64,000 nt of DNA from Promerops cafer (GCA_013398275.1 VZSE01010762.1:960409-1024408), one strand, 5' to 3'. Positions 46,161 through 58,164 are shown, counted from the first letter of the stretch. Notes: generated by a model not told the origin, from the sequence alone. Made by a program: numbers and translations.

Positions 46161-48518
46161 ATTTTGCACTGCCCTGGAGAGATGCTGAGATTAAAATGCA
46201 TTATCCTTAGATAACCAATGCAGTGAGTTCTGTCACTCAGAATTCAGACTATAATTCACTCTCTGGAAATTTGCAGATCCACCCTGAGATAAATTTCAGC
46301 TAGAGTGCAAAAGAGCCAGCTACAGTTTTACATGCATATTTAGTTTGTATCTATGTATATACAAATCTTCTGATAAACTGCCATAAATCTGCTACCATAT
46401 GTTTCAATGATTCAAAAGAGAACTGTGTGAACATAAGGGGTTTTATTCCTCCCTCAAAATGTCACATGAGAAATAAAATGTATCCATGTCTTTTCTGTTG
46501 ATCTGTGGAACTTTAAACCCCATTGATTTATTTTATTATTATTATTTCACTAAAACATGGCACGTTTGATAGCAGAAGCTACTGTTAAATATGACTCCCT
46601 CAGATTTGATATCTAAGTTCATAGCTAAAAGTACTTCAGTAAAGTTAGGCCCAGATTTTTGGGTAAGTGTTCCCTTTTTTTGGGACATCTATACTATCAG
46701 TTCAGTGTTCTCCAGATTTTCACACTGGGACATGTAGGATTTCCCTCTTCCTCATGCCATTTCCTGGCTTTTCTTTTGTAATTATGTAGTAGAAGTGGCT
46801 CTTAAACTTCTACAAGGGTATTACATCCATAACAAGAGCAATTCCATTTTAGTAGCAATTCAGATATAATGGAAAGACATATTCAATTGGAGGTGATGTT
46901 ACAATAAAAATAATGCCATTAAAAAAACAATAGAGCATTAAAACCAGTATTATAGCAGAAATATTTTAATAAAGGCTCTAAATAAACCAAACAAAAGAAA
47001 ACCAGGGATGAAACAGGGACAATAAGAGTTTTTTATTGCCACCCTGATTTTGCTTTGTTTTAATGTATTGATGGAATATTTCATTGCAACAGCTCCATAA
47101 TTTTATCATAAATGTAATCCATAAAGCATGCTTCTTGCAGGCAGTGTAATTATTTAATTTCCTTTCCAACGGTATGAAAGGGCATGTGCAGTACATGGAA
47201 AAAGCAGAATGAATTATGGACTCGATGGCAATCCCTTCCTGCTATGCAGGAGGCTGTATTTCCTGCATTTCCTCTGCCAGAGGAGATGTAGAGGGAGTGG
47301 GGAGAGCTGGTCCACAAGGACCTGCCTGGGAGAGTGTGTGGCAAGAAGAGAACTGATGGCAGCATGGCCAGGAGTCCCCACAGTGCACTGAAAAAATAAG
47401 TGTGGGTAAAAAAATCCCTTCTGGAGAGAAGTAAATGATTGGTAAATAGCCTGCTCAGTTCCACAAAGATGCAGCAATGAAATGTGATTTAAAGTTGTGT
47501 AAAACAACTTTTAAAAAGGTGTTAAACAGCTCACCTTTACTTTTTTCTCTGTGAGTAAAGCCCCCTCCCCTTTTACAGAAGAGTGTAGAGAAAACTGGTG
47601 TGAGATTTGCACACACAGTTTCTATCCAGAATGTGCTCAGTGTAAGAGAGATGGGGGTAAGAGCAAGGAGAGAAGACTTTTTTTAAATTGCTTTCAAAAC
47701 CTTACCTACAGTTTATTTTGAAATTTTGTAAATGCAATTGAACCACAGAGCACAGGTGGGGAGTTTTCTACCTCAGTTTTGGGGCTCTGCTCCTGGGGAC
47801 CCCAGCAATGGTGAGGCTCTGGGAATTTGAGCTTGAAGGAAATTTTTCTGGCTCCTTGCTAGCCTCTGAAGTGCTGGGAGCCCAAACTCCCATATCCCCA
47901 GCTGGACTCTTATTGCCCTAATCACCTTCTTTACCCCTTTCCAGACAACCCCCACAGATTCTGTTACATCACTGCTAAGTTGGATTAAATGAAGTCTTTA
48001 GGGTGTGGAAAATCATGCAAGTCATGTGTTCATATATAGTGTTTTTCAGTTCTGAGTAATGAGTTCTTCTTTATTTATTTAATAAACAATGGAAATATAA
48101 ACAGTTATCAATGAGTCTGACTGTGGGGATGTCAGCCCTTGTGATAAGCTTTATTTTTAATGAACTTCATTCCACCTCAAATCCTAATTTTTTTTTCTTC
48201 AGAATATATTGTAGGAAATACTAGTCCTTTAAAAGCCTGGAAAGCCTAAGAAGCCACTGAAATCTGTAATTGAAATGCAAATGGAAAGCCCCTGGTACAC
48301 CAAATCAATTTTTCTCTTAATAAGAGACGGAAATAGAATGTGACATGGAAAGGTCCTGATGCTCTGCATAAAGACAAAGCTTTCTAAGTGGTCTGGTGCA
48401 AAACAGAAATTCCCGTTTTGCAGTTTAAACCGCTCCATTATTGAGCCATGATGTGACACAATTAAGAGGCTGCTCTTTGGTTACCGGAGCCATTTTCTTC
48501 AAGGTGCAAATCTGCCTT
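46161..48518. other. Unique A+T-rich stretch
   Basis: A TTA-type run lies at about 46529-46547. Overlapping frames at 47150-47507 have no features. Nothing else is recognised before the inverted-arm element. Confidence 0.45.
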
Positions 48519-48523
48519 TGTGG

Positions 48524-48622
48524 CAGTGGGGGACAAAGCTACACAGACCACCTCATGCATCCGAAGGAAATCCCTTTATTGTAGAAATCGGCCCCTTCTT
48601 ACACCTTTAATGTTAACCTGAC
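48524..48622 (-). repeat. Left inverted arm
   Basis: Minus-strand reading has ATTAAAGGTGTAAGAAGG (a degenerate TATA region), GATTTCTACAATAAAGGG with AATAAA at plus-strand 48575-48580, then a tail ending CCACTG. It mirrors the right arm. Confidence 0.85.
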
Positions 48623-48699
48623 ATAACCGAAAGCAAACCCAGACTGAACTGAACTGAACAGAAGAAGGCACCCATTGGCTGGCTCAGCCGCCATGCTGC

Positions 48700-48863
48700 T
48701 GTCCGCGTGTCCTATCATCCAATCAGCTTCCTGCTCATACACGGCCCATGCATTCCATTAGCCAATCAGCTTCCTGCTCATACACTGTCCGCACATTCCT
48801 CCAGCCAATCAGCCTCCTGCTTGTATACTGCCCGCGTGTTCCTTCAGCCAATCACAGCCTCAC
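48700..48863 (+). repeat. 43-bp tandem repeat carrying CCAAT boxes
   Basis: Three full units (48700-48742, 48743-48785, 48786-48828) and a partial fourth (48829 to about 48863) each contain CCAATCA. The CCAATC starts at 48719, 48762, 48805 and 48848 are exactly 43 bp apart. Units share a CCTGCT(C/T)(A/G)TA(C/T)AC end. CCAATCA is the NF-Y binding core, and tandem copies suit a retroviral U3 enhancer or a strong constitutive promoter. An inverted CCAAT (ATTGG, 48674-48678) lies just outside. Confidence 0.92.
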
Positions 48864-49001
48864 TTCCAGCCGCCTCTCTCCTCGCTCCTAGCTGCCCCTC
48901 GCGCCTCGCCACTCCCGGCAGCGCGGCCTGCAGCTGTGCCTTCCCTTGGGGCCCTCAGCAACTTTAATAATTATAACCCCATATCCTGCATCTCCCCCCA
49001 C

Positions 49002-49100
49002 GTCAGCTTGAAGTTAAAGGTATAAAAAGGAGCTGATTTCTACAATAAGGGGATCTCCTTCGCATGCGTAAGGGGGTCCGTGTCGCTTTGTTCCCCACTG
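49002..49100 (+). repeat. Right inverted arm with TATA box
   Basis: TTAAAGGTATAAAAAGG has a consensus TATA box at 49021-49027. GATTTCTACAATAAGGGG follows, then CGCATGCG and a CCCCACTG end. A transcript initiated here would start about 25-30 bp after the TATA box, at about 49050. Confidence 0.85.
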
Positions 49101-49104
49101 CTAC

Positions 49105-50568
49105 GTCACTTAAGACCATAAAACAAGCATTTCCAAGCTCACATCTGCAGGGTCTGGCCTCGCTGGGTTTGCAGCTCCTCCAGACAAGTTCACTGTAGGA
49201 TACGTGTCAGCTCTGTGTCTCATTGCCCTGGTTTTGCCCCGGTGCTGGGATACCTGGAGCAGAGATAACCTCGCTGTGCCCGGCTCATTATCCATGCCCA
49301 GCTCGCACGATCGTGTTTCAGTGTTTGATCCAATGATCACAGAAGTTAATGGAAAGATTCACCTTGACTTCTGTCCATAATTAGGGTGCAGGAGAGCAGA
49401 GAGGATTGACTTTGTAGGAACTGAATGATTCATGTAATCAATAAATAGATAAAGTTAAACCATAGTCAAACCAGGTATACTCCTGAAGAGTTTTAATGGA
49501 AACTTAACTTTCTATACAAACCTTCTATGGATGGAAAGTTTTGGACCAGAAACAGGGTTGCTGTTTTTATTTTTCCAAAATAAAACATTTTTTAATGTTT
49601 TATTTGCTTTTCAAAAACCATTCTCTCCAGTTTTATTTGAACTGACTTGACTGAAACTGATCTACCATCATTTCATTCAGAGCACAAACACAAAGTTAGG
49701 CAGTGATATAGATTTTCTGATGCCTCCAATCAGAACATAGATGATTCAAATCCTAAAAATTAAGAAAACAATCATTAAAAAAACATAATTTTTTATTGCA
49801 AAAGTGCTTTCTGATGGATTGATGTAAGAACAAAGAGGTTGTGAGGGTGAGAGTTCTGGCAATAAAGATTATATATGGTCAGAGCAGGGTCAGTGAAACC
49901 ATTGTGATGTTTGAAACCTGTTATGGGGTCAGCCCAGCAAAGCCTCCCAATTTCTATCCCCTGCCCCTTATTCTGCTCAGGTCAGATGTGGTGCTCATCC
50001 CCCTTGTGCCCCAATGGCCCCTCTGCCTGTGGTACAAAGCCTCTTCTCTCAGCTCTCCATCAAAACGCACCTTGAGTGGCAGGAAGGAGGCAGTGCTGTG
50101 ATGCACTTCACACATCTTAATGTCTGGAAAAGAATAAAAGCTCCATACAGGGCCATTTAAGATTCTGAGAGCTGGATGGTGTGTGTGACCTTGATGTACA
50201 AAATGCCATCTTCACTTTTCCATTTTCCTCCCTTAGCAGAGAATAATTACATTAGGGGGAGATTTCAATCCAAGAGCAAGCTGCTCCACTGACATGAACA
50301 GGAATGTTCTGGTGATTGATTCAGTGGCTTTTAGATCACACTTGGGAGTCCTAACCCTGCACGATGCTGGAATACTGTCCACTGGGGTTAACTCAGGGTA
50401 CACTTCCCATGAGGACTCTGGGAAGCTTCACAGATTCTGGGACATCAGTCTCAGAAAGGGTTGCAAGGTGTTGCAGAGGAAAGTGTGACAGAACACTGAG
50501 AGCCACACGGCTGACCCAGGCAAACACTGACACAGATTTTCAGATTTCTGTACACACTGCTGGTGTAC
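49105..50568. other. Unique stretch, nothing recognised
   Basis: Open frames up to 86 codons (49841-50101) show no domain. No repeat family is seen. Confidence 0.45.
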
Positions 50569-50822
50569 TCATTTGAGGGTAATGGCTTTTGGACAGATTT
50601 GATATTAGGAAGAAATTCTTTACTCAGGGAGTGGTGGGGCACTAGAACAGGTTGCCCAGAGAGGCTGTGGAAGCCTTCCATCCCTGGAAGTGTTGCCAGG
50701 TCAGACTGGATGGGGCTTTGAACAACCTGGTGTGGTGGAAGGTGTCCCTGCCTGTGGTGTGAGGGGTTGGAACTGAGTGGTCCCTAAGATCCCTTCCAAC
50801 CCAAGCATTCTATGACTCCATA
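50569..50822 (+). mobile_element. CR1 LINE 3' end, 5'-truncated
   Basis: Blocks in order: TTTGAGGGTAATGGCTTTTG, ATATTAGGAAGAAATTCTTT, CAGGTTGCCCAGAGAGGCTG, GATGGGGCTTTGAACAACCT and CCCTTCCAACCCAAGCATTC, ending ATTCTATGACTCCATAAT. It matches CR1 terminal ORF2 plus 3' UTR. A strong donor-like CAAG|GTGAGT at about 50863-50872 lies just past it but has no acceptor. Confidence 0.95.
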
Positions 50823-52250
50823 ATCAGCATAAGCTGAAATCATGGGTGTAATCCTGAATCCAGCAAGGTGAGTCTGCTTTTGTCCCTGTGTGATTGTGCC
50901 TTTCCTCACTGCACAGACATGTTTTAATTCTGTCATTTGTTTCATTCCCCATACAGCACAGAAAAATATCTTTATTTATTGCTCTTGCCTCATACTGATT
51001 TGTTAATTATAAGGTTTAGCTGCCATATGATGTAAATTTGTATAAATTGTGTAAAAAGGTTATGAGGAGAAAAGGAGAAAGAAGGGAATGAAAATGCCAT
51101 TGTTTCAATTCTGCTGCATTTTCAATATGAGCAGCATTTTACCTGGTAAATGACTATCTATTATGAACTGTGCTGCATGAGTTTTTCCCCTCCTAGTACC
51201 CGTTCAACAAATTAAATACCTTGCTGTGGGTTAAATGCAATGTCAGATCATGCTGTCTCTCAAGAGAAATATATAAATGGGCGGTTATTTCACAGGAAAA
51301 AAATGATTCACATTCCCAGGTCATTAGGGAAATACCAGCAAATGTTATATGGTATTAAAAATATAGGAGCTGGGTTTGCAATCCAGTATTCAATCACTGT
51401 ATCCTTGAACAGCAGGTTAAAGTCAGGGAGGGCAGTAAATCCAGCCATGGCTCTTTAACCAGTAGAGCCAGAAGCATGGATCTTGTGCCAAAAAAAAAAT
51501 GATTTAAAGGGGATGAAAGTCATTTCCAAAGCTTATTCAGAGATAAATAGGAAAAAACGGACTAGATGTAGAGGTTCCAGCCCTCATTAGGTTGACAGGT
51601 ACGGATGTAGCTCTGAACAGGCTCTGGGATCTGGATGTGAGGCAGGACCCAGGCACAGTGCTGAGCATGCTGGCCATCAGTCAGCACAGCATCCTGACAT
51701 GGCTCTGGCTCCACACACCTGCATGATCCTAGGCAGGCAGCCCAGGGGAGAGAGGATTCTTGAAAGAGTAAATGGCTTCCATCCCCAAATCAATGCTTAG
51801 TTGAAGTATGTGAATTAGAAACATCAGGGATTCTTCCTCTGTGAATAAAACCTCTAAGCTGAGAAAAAGAAGATCACAGGGAGAAAGAAGAGTAAAGCAA
51901 AATTTAGCCCATTGGAATAGCTGACCCACACATATTCCTGAGTCCTTTGCTGTAGGCAAAGCTTTAAGTTAGCTCTTTCTCTGGGTTTTTGTGTGAGGAT
52001 TCGCACCGTCCTGTCATATACAGCACAACACTGCTGAGTTTTGTTAAAAAAAGACCATTCATCTTGGCTGATCTTAAATTTCAGAACAAAAGTCCACCCT
52101 TGCCCCTACTCACATTTCACTTACTCCCACAAGATGATGTATAGCTTGGGGATAAATACAAGAGAGGAATAAAAGAGTTTTTTTACCCCTAAGTAGCAAA
52201 TGTAAAAATAAACACACAAGAAAAGGAAGTGAATAGCTGCTTTCCTGCCA
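50823..52250. other. Unique stretch, nothing recognised
   Basis: Short A runs near 51490 and 52045. No open frame above 76 codons. Confidence 0.45.
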
Positions 52251-52256
52251 CTGGAT

Positions 52257-52760
52257 TGTGGGGACACAGTTTGTAGTAGTTGGGAGTGGGGCTGCGGCCC
52301 AGCCTCATCCCTAATGAGCTACAGCTGTGTGAGCCAGGTGACAAATATCAGCAGGCAATGAGACATGGGATAGTGACCAATCTCAGCAGGGCACACAGGT
52401 GTAGGGGATGTGAGACCAAGGGTATAAAAGGTTGTGCTGGAGAACAGAATTAGCAGATCCTCCAGAGACCTCTGGAAGGTTGGAGGGCCCAGCCAGAGCT
52501 TGCAGGAGCAGCAGAAGGCCTGGAAGGAGCTGCCAGCTGTACAGAAAAGGGCAGCTGGTCCCACAGCAGCTCCAGAGGTTACAGAAGATGCTGGTGGCCC
52601 TGCAGCAACTGTGGAACCTATGAAAGTAGTCACTGACCCAGAGGCAGACACTTAAAGCCTTCTGATGGTGATACTCTATGGACTGTGGAAACTCACAGAG
52701 AGAAGCCTTCTGATGTTAGATGGTGATATTCTGTGTATTGTGTCAGTCTCAACTGTGATG
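52257..52760 (+). mobile_element. LTR-like unit with CCAAT and TATA boxes
   Basis: CTGGATT occurs at 52251-52257 and again at 52761-52767, bracketing about 503 bp that start TGTGGGG. Inside are CCAAT at about 52376-52380 (GTGACCAATCTC) and a consensus TATA box (GGGTATAAAAGG) near 52421, in the spacing of a pol II promoter. A 74-codon frame rich in Ala, Glu and Gln follows but begins at GTG. Near the 3' end AGCCTTCTGATG appears twice (about 52657 and 52704), followed by related GTGATA(C/T)TCT text. The 3' end does not read CA, so the LTR assignment is tentative. A short unknown promoter-bearing repeat is the alternative. Confidence 0.45.
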
Positions 52761-52875
52761 CTGGATTATATTTTTAACCACCTTGGAAGATTATCCTATC
52801 CAAGTCCCCTGATCAGAGCCCAATCAGTGACAGCAAGGTGCTTGGGGCCATCTACAGTCAGGTCTTCAAAACCTC

Positions 52876-52926
52876 CAAGGATGGAGACTCTACAACCCCT
52901 CTGTTCCAAAGTTTGACGGCCCTCTT
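52876..52926 (-). mobile_element. Short diverged CR1 LINE fragment (antisense)
   Basis: The plus strand reads TCTTCAAAACCTCCAAGGATGGAGACTC..ACAACC, then CTGTTCCAAAGTTTGACGGCC. These are antisense CR1 blocks found in the same order in the older copy near 20.0 kb. Confidence 0.7.
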
Positions 52927-55108
52927 AGGAACCCAGTCCTGGAAACCACCTCCAGAATGACCACATCTGGTTCCTACATGATGGAAGATCCCTCATCAAC
53001 TGGTAAAAATCCACTTTGGCTCTGTACAACTCTTTTTATTACCAAGCTGTTCCATTTTTCTGATGGCAAGAAATCCTCCTGCTATTTCCAAGTCAAGTGT
53101 ATTCTTAGTCCATTTGCTCCTGTGCCAGCACTTCTGCTAGTTCCTCTGAGGTGGTGATCATAATTTATCATCATAATCCTTGATCATAAAGGCCTAAAGT
53201 TTTTGTTTGTAATTAATTCAACATTTTTGCAGGTGTGCTTTGGTTCAAGTGTTTGTTGGTGGTTTTCTTCAGTTTTCTTTTTAAAATGAAATATTTCCCT
53301 TTTGCCCCTGGCAGCTACAGGTCTGCTGGAACTACTCTGCAGTAATTCTGAATACAGATGCTAAGTATGAATGAAGGCCTTTAAGGGAATTTTAAAAAGT
53401 CTATTTATTTAACTAAACCTCTTCAAAAAGAAGCAAGCTCAGTTCTAGCTTCATAGGCATATACGCAAAAATATGATTCTTTCTCTGGCAATACTTGGAA
53501 AATCCTGCGAACCTGCAGCTGGGAGCAGTGCATGCTGTGAACACAGACACAAAGCCAGGCTGCAGTAGCTGTCAAACACCAGCAAGGGGAGATGAGGCTG
53601 CTCCAAAGCACTTTCCTGCCACTTTCCAGCCACTGATATGGTCAGGGTTTGCTTTCTTCTCCAAAAAGAAAGCCTCTGGTTTGCACAGACTTATTCTTGC
53701 ACAGGCATTTGACAGCAGTTTAATTGTAGCTACTAAACAATGAGAGTTAAGTTTTGTTTCCTGTATTTCTGGGTTCCCAATTCTCTCTCTAAATGGCAAG
53801 TTTGTCAGATCTCATGCTGGGAGGGTGACACTCAGATAATGTGTCCCCAAACATCCCCAGCACCCCATGAATGTACAGAGGAGAGCTGCTGTTACTCCTG
53901 CATGCTGGAAGTGTTCTGAGTGCACACAGTGGGACAAGTGGGTCACATACCCCAAATTCTTCCCTCCAAATGATGCAGGGCCTTGGGACAGGTGTACACG
54001 TAGTGTACAGCAGTGCAGGGCTGTGCCACCAAGACTCTGTCCTTCCACAGAAGCAGCTCCACTGGACACCCATGGGGACAGAGCAGAGACAGACCCAGCC
54101 CCTGGCCCCACACCTCCACAGCCTGGCCAGGAGTGCAGAAGAAGAGCAGCAGGTCTGTGATCCCTTCCCTCACCAGTGCAACGCCCAGTCCCTCATGCAC
54201 CTGAGTCTGAGAAAGAGACAAGCACAGACAAAGAAATACCCCCTGAAACCTTTGTAACATGTAATGGCTAATAACATGTAAAGCACCACCAAACATGTGA
54301 CCCAGCTGTGTCACCCTCCATGCTGTGGCTGCACACTGCTGAGCAAGCCAGGTGAAAAAAGACATCACCTCTTACTGTTGCATCTTCTCATCGTTTCTGA
54401 CTGACATGAGGCCATGAACCTCCCTCTGGTGCAGCCTAGTCATAATCCACGCTGCTCTACATCATCCCACTCTGATATCACAAAACAAGCACAACAGGAT
54501 TGTGACCCCTCTGTAGAGTTTATTCTGCAATAGTTGACTAAGTCCTTCAGTATTTTCACCCTCACTGGTCACATATATTGTCATGCAGACCACAGGGAGG
54601 CCTGAATGCCTTGAGGACAGCCACACAGGATGCTGGAAGCAGCACAAGTTTTTAAACACAGACCCTCAACTTTTTTGCGCTAATGAAAGGATCCATTTCT
54701 AAATCAATCCTTTATATCAGAGTTGCACTGCAAAAATATTGAATTCCTGGTCAGCTTCCACAGTCTTCATTGTTTGGTCAGCACTGATTGTGTGCATTAT
54801 TATAAGACAAAAAAATCAATCAGTCAATGCTGTGTCTTTCTTCCCTTTTTCATAATGGTATCACTTCATCTCCCCCCAATGCTTTCAGATGTCGCATAAC
54901 AACAGCTTTTGAGCATCTCATAATATTTAACATGTCTTACAATAGGCCAGTGAAGTGTGACAATATTATTATTTCCATTAGAAGACCAAGCACAAGAAAC
55001 AAGGTTCTTTCTTCACCAAAGCCATTTAAAAACCATTAAACCCTGACAGCTAATTCCCAGAGATGGCAAATAAAACACCATCAGCAAAGGGACATCAGTG
55101 GGACTTAC
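52927..55108. other. Unique stretch with overlapping open frames
   Basis: At 53800-54370 up to five frames of 94-141 codons overlap on both strands. This reflects low stop-codon density in relatively GC-rich DNA rather than coding. No repeat family is recognised. Confidence 0.4.
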
Positions 55109-55252
55109 TTTCTCAAGTGGAAGTCAAGGATCTGAGCACACTTGTAGTTGTAGATGGACACAACATCTCCAGACTTCAGCATGAAGTCTCTGTGGGAGCC
55201 AACACTCACCCCAATGTCAGGCTCCAGGTCAGTGTTTTGTCCACCAAACCAT
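55109..55252 (-). CDS. Best exon candidate, 144 nt, unidentified protein
   Basis: On the minus strand an acceptor (TTTTGCTAACCCTGCCTTCTGAAG) precedes 55252 and a strong donor (TTGAGAAA|GTAAGTCC) follows 55109. The 144 nt are a whole number of codons, with split codons of the same phase at both ends, and an in-frame TGA lies just upstream of the acceptor. The 47 full codons read WFGGQNTDLEPDIGVSVGSH then RDFMLKSGDVVSIYNYKCAQ then ILDFHLR. Codon use is natural for a vertebrate gene (CTG, GTG, AAG, TAC, AAC). The alternating hydrophobic pattern (GDVVSIYNY.CAQILDF) suggests beta strands, as in a propeller or Ig-like fold. The plus strand is also open here from an ATG at 55063 to 55362, so strand choice is not certain. 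I do not recognise the gene. Confidence 0.5.
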
Positions 55253-58164
55253 CTTCAGAAGGCAGGGTTAGCAAAATGCTCCAGTGTGGAGGAGAGGGGA
55301 TATGGAACTTACTCTACTGCTGGAGACACCCAGAACTGGAGCAGTATGAATGTTGCCAGTGATTTTAATCAAAGACTGATGATCTCTTTTTGCCTGTTAA
55401 CATTTTTGCTTGTGTGAAATTTTGGGGAAACAGAGGAAATTTCAGGATTGTCAGCATTTGTCACCATTATTTTAGAGTCTCTTCCCAGAGCCATACGTTG
55501 CCATGTTGCACTTGCCGTGTTCTCACCTTGCCACTTTTCTGAGACCATTTGGTTTTAAATGTGAAGCAATGCCCAGGCTGAGCACCAAGGGAGGGGGGCA
55601 CAGGGGACAAGGAGCAGGTTCAGTGGGTCAAACCTGAAACAGGAGTCCAGCTCCTCATTCCTATAAATGAAAGGCAGCAGAGTGCCCATCTAATGGGACA
55701 CCAGAGCTACCTTAACCCCTCGGCAGGAACTGCTGTCATGGTTTGCATACAGTGGCGTGGCAGAGTAGCCGGGTGTCCGTCTCAATTATTTGTCTGGCAT
55801 CCATTGTAACAGTAACTGAGAAGCCTCATGATCTTTCATGTATTGGTCCATATATCAGCCAGGTTAAGATGTTTAATTATGCCCTGTTTCATGGGAAGGA
55901 GCACCAAGGATAAAGATATTGAGAGTATGTCCCCAGCAATCAATTCAACACCCAAGAAAGTTTGAATTTTCTAAATCAGACACTTATAACTGTAATTTCA
56001 GGGGCAGAGGATTTTATTTACTGAAAGCTTACCCAGTACTCCAGGTGGAAAATACATTAAGATTTATGCTTGGATGTAATGCCAGTAATGCGAGAAGCAT
56101 GGAAATATCTTAGTTGGATAGATGTTGGAAGAGTCTCCTTTCCAGCAGGCATGTGATTAGTACAGCCTGTTCTGCTACGGCCACCAAACCAGATTAAATC
56201 TATTTAATCCACCTCTGGCTGAATGGAGACAGTAGCTTGCCCAGGACAGAAGTGAAATTTTCAATAAATTGGAGAACAGTTCTCAAAGCTTCCAAAATAC
56301 CTGGACACCTCCTCACCTCAGCAGAACTAGACAAACTCCTATCCATTTCCAGTTGGAGATAGAAGTCCAAAACTCCTGTGTCAGGTGTTTTGAATTCTCC
56401 TTGCTGAATGAAGGCTGACTTTTTAGTGATTAAATATTTACTAGATATCCCATCCAGATCACACATCTGGCCTGAACATTTCCCTTGCAGCTAACCTTGA
56501 ATGTCACAAAAATACTTAGGTCTCCTTGACCAAGCGATATTGTTTAAGGTGATAAAATGTGAGCAAAAAATTAATGGGCTGGTTGGTTACATGAATATTC
56601 CTCCCTGAAGTATTATGGTGACATTTCTTCTCTGAATGCCTCAGTGATTTTGTTGAAGTTGTTGAATATTGTCTTATGCATTAATTAGAGATTTGAGGGG
56701 GGTAAAGAAATGTTAAAAAAATAAATCAATTTCCCATCCAGGCCTTTCTGCAGCAACCTTACCTACTCTCTGAGGACTCTACAATATGCTGAGAAAAAAA
56801 CATTTTGTGGGAGTCTCTGGTTAAAATACAGGCAGCACTCCAGTGGGTTTCTAAAAGTTCTGTGAGGAACAAAACAAATGATGAATAGGTATAGCAAAGT
56901 TCTGGATGCATTTACCAAGACCAGAGCTAATCAATTCTGCACACATAAGATACAAGCAGCTCACCAAGTTAGTGCATGTATATAATCCAACACTAATTAA
57001 CTGTGTGTGTGTGAACTTTGAATTGCTGAAAAAACATGTTTTGTTAATTTAATCAATCTTCATTAATGTGGCAGGTAGCAGTGACCACCACAAGAACCAT
57101 TACAAATTGACCCTTTTCAAATCTTCATAATCCTGCACTGGAGAGATGCACCTAATTGGGCTCATTAAAAGTAAACATTGATTGTCAGGACCATTGGGAT
57201 CCTTAAAAGGGCTGTGAAGTCGTAAAGAATCCCTGCATTCCTGATCTCCAGAGCAGCAGACAGTATTTGTTGCTTCTGGTCCAGAAAAACAGCAGGAAAA
57301 CTGCTGGCAGCAAGGAAGGGTGTGGGGTTACCTTTACAGGTGAAAGGCTGTAAACAGGGAACATTACCATGCTAGGGTCACTTTAGCCTCAAGGTGATTG
57401 CTGGGGGATGTAGAGCACAAAAAAAATGTGGAGATAAGGGAATTAAGGACCTCTGAACTGTGATTTACTATTGTTAAGTCTTTGGGGGTGTTTCTCCAAC
57501 ATTTTATGTTTTGTAAGTCATTAGCAACTGCAAAATGAGTGTAGGAAAACATGGGCAAATCAATAGTGTATTACATAGGCATCAGTAATTACATAGCAGT
57601 GGGGAATTGGGTCTTGGGATTTTTCAATTATTTTCTGTTGCAAATGATGTACAGGCACCTTTTGGGAAATCATGTTTTGGTCAAACACTACATATTTGCT
57701 CAGTGTGAGTCAGTGTTATGGAGGAAATCAAATAATATGAATCTTTCTGGGCTTAAAAAATCTATCAATCTCTAAGCCTCCATTTCTGAGTCAAAGCCAA
57801 AAGAAAATGTCATTGGCTTATTACACAGCCTGAACGTCTGGCTGGAAAAACTCATGTTGTGAATGTTCAGACATAGCCCTGGACATCCAATTCAATGCAC
57901 ACTTTTTAGAGTGTAGTTTGCCTCCGTTCAGTCTCCAACTCTTCCTTCCATAGAACATGTAAACTTAATTAATATTTCTGTATTCCAGAGCTACACGGAT
58001 ACATGTGCACTTTCGTGACTTCTAAAAAACCTACTGCACATCAGGGGCACTCTGGTAGCAGTTTAAAATAAGTGTTCCTAACTTAGAAAAAAAAGGACTT
58101 TAGTGTGACCTAGTGTGGATCTCTCAGAGCAGCATCTGATAGGAGAGGGACATTTTACACAGGT
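55253..58164. other. Unique A+T-rich stretch
   Basis: No repeat family or splice-bounded frame is recognised. Open frames stay below 100 codons. Confidence 0.45.

Larger units (their letters stand above)
48519..49104. mobile_element. Element with 99-bp inverted terminal arms, internal promoter signals
   Basis: The left arm (48524-48622, from CAGTGGGGGACAAAGC) and right arm (49002-49100, whose reverse complement begins CAGTGGGGAACAAAGC) are inverted copies. By eye there are about 13 differences over the outer 88 bases, mostly transitions. The match extends through GATTTCTACAATAA(A/G)GGG and weakens at GTCAGGTTAAC/GTCAGCTTGAA. Read outward, each arm resembles an R-U5 end of an LTR: TATA-like box (TATAAAAAGG at 49021), AATAA(A/G), then a tail ending CACTG. 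Between the arms lie about 380 bp of GC-rich DNA with a CCAAT-box array. It is either two LTR ends of one family in opposite orientation, or a non-autonomous DNA transposon (CAGTGG would suit a hAT end). No clear 8-bp or 5-bp target duplication is seen, and the 8-bp flanks match at only 4 positions. Confidence 0.75.

Noticed and set aside
48707..48967. 86-codon frame through the CCAAT repeats
   Set aside because: The apparent peptide repeat comes from the 43-bp tandem DNA repeat. There is no sign of coding.
48516..49108. hAT-type 8-bp target duplication around the inverted-arm element
   Set aside because: The flanking octamers CTTTGTGG and CTACGTCA match at only four positions, not enough to claim a duplication.
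53789..54368. Cluster of long overlapping frames on both strands
   Set aside because: Several frames are open at once because of locally higher GC content. None shows protein-like composition or splice sites.
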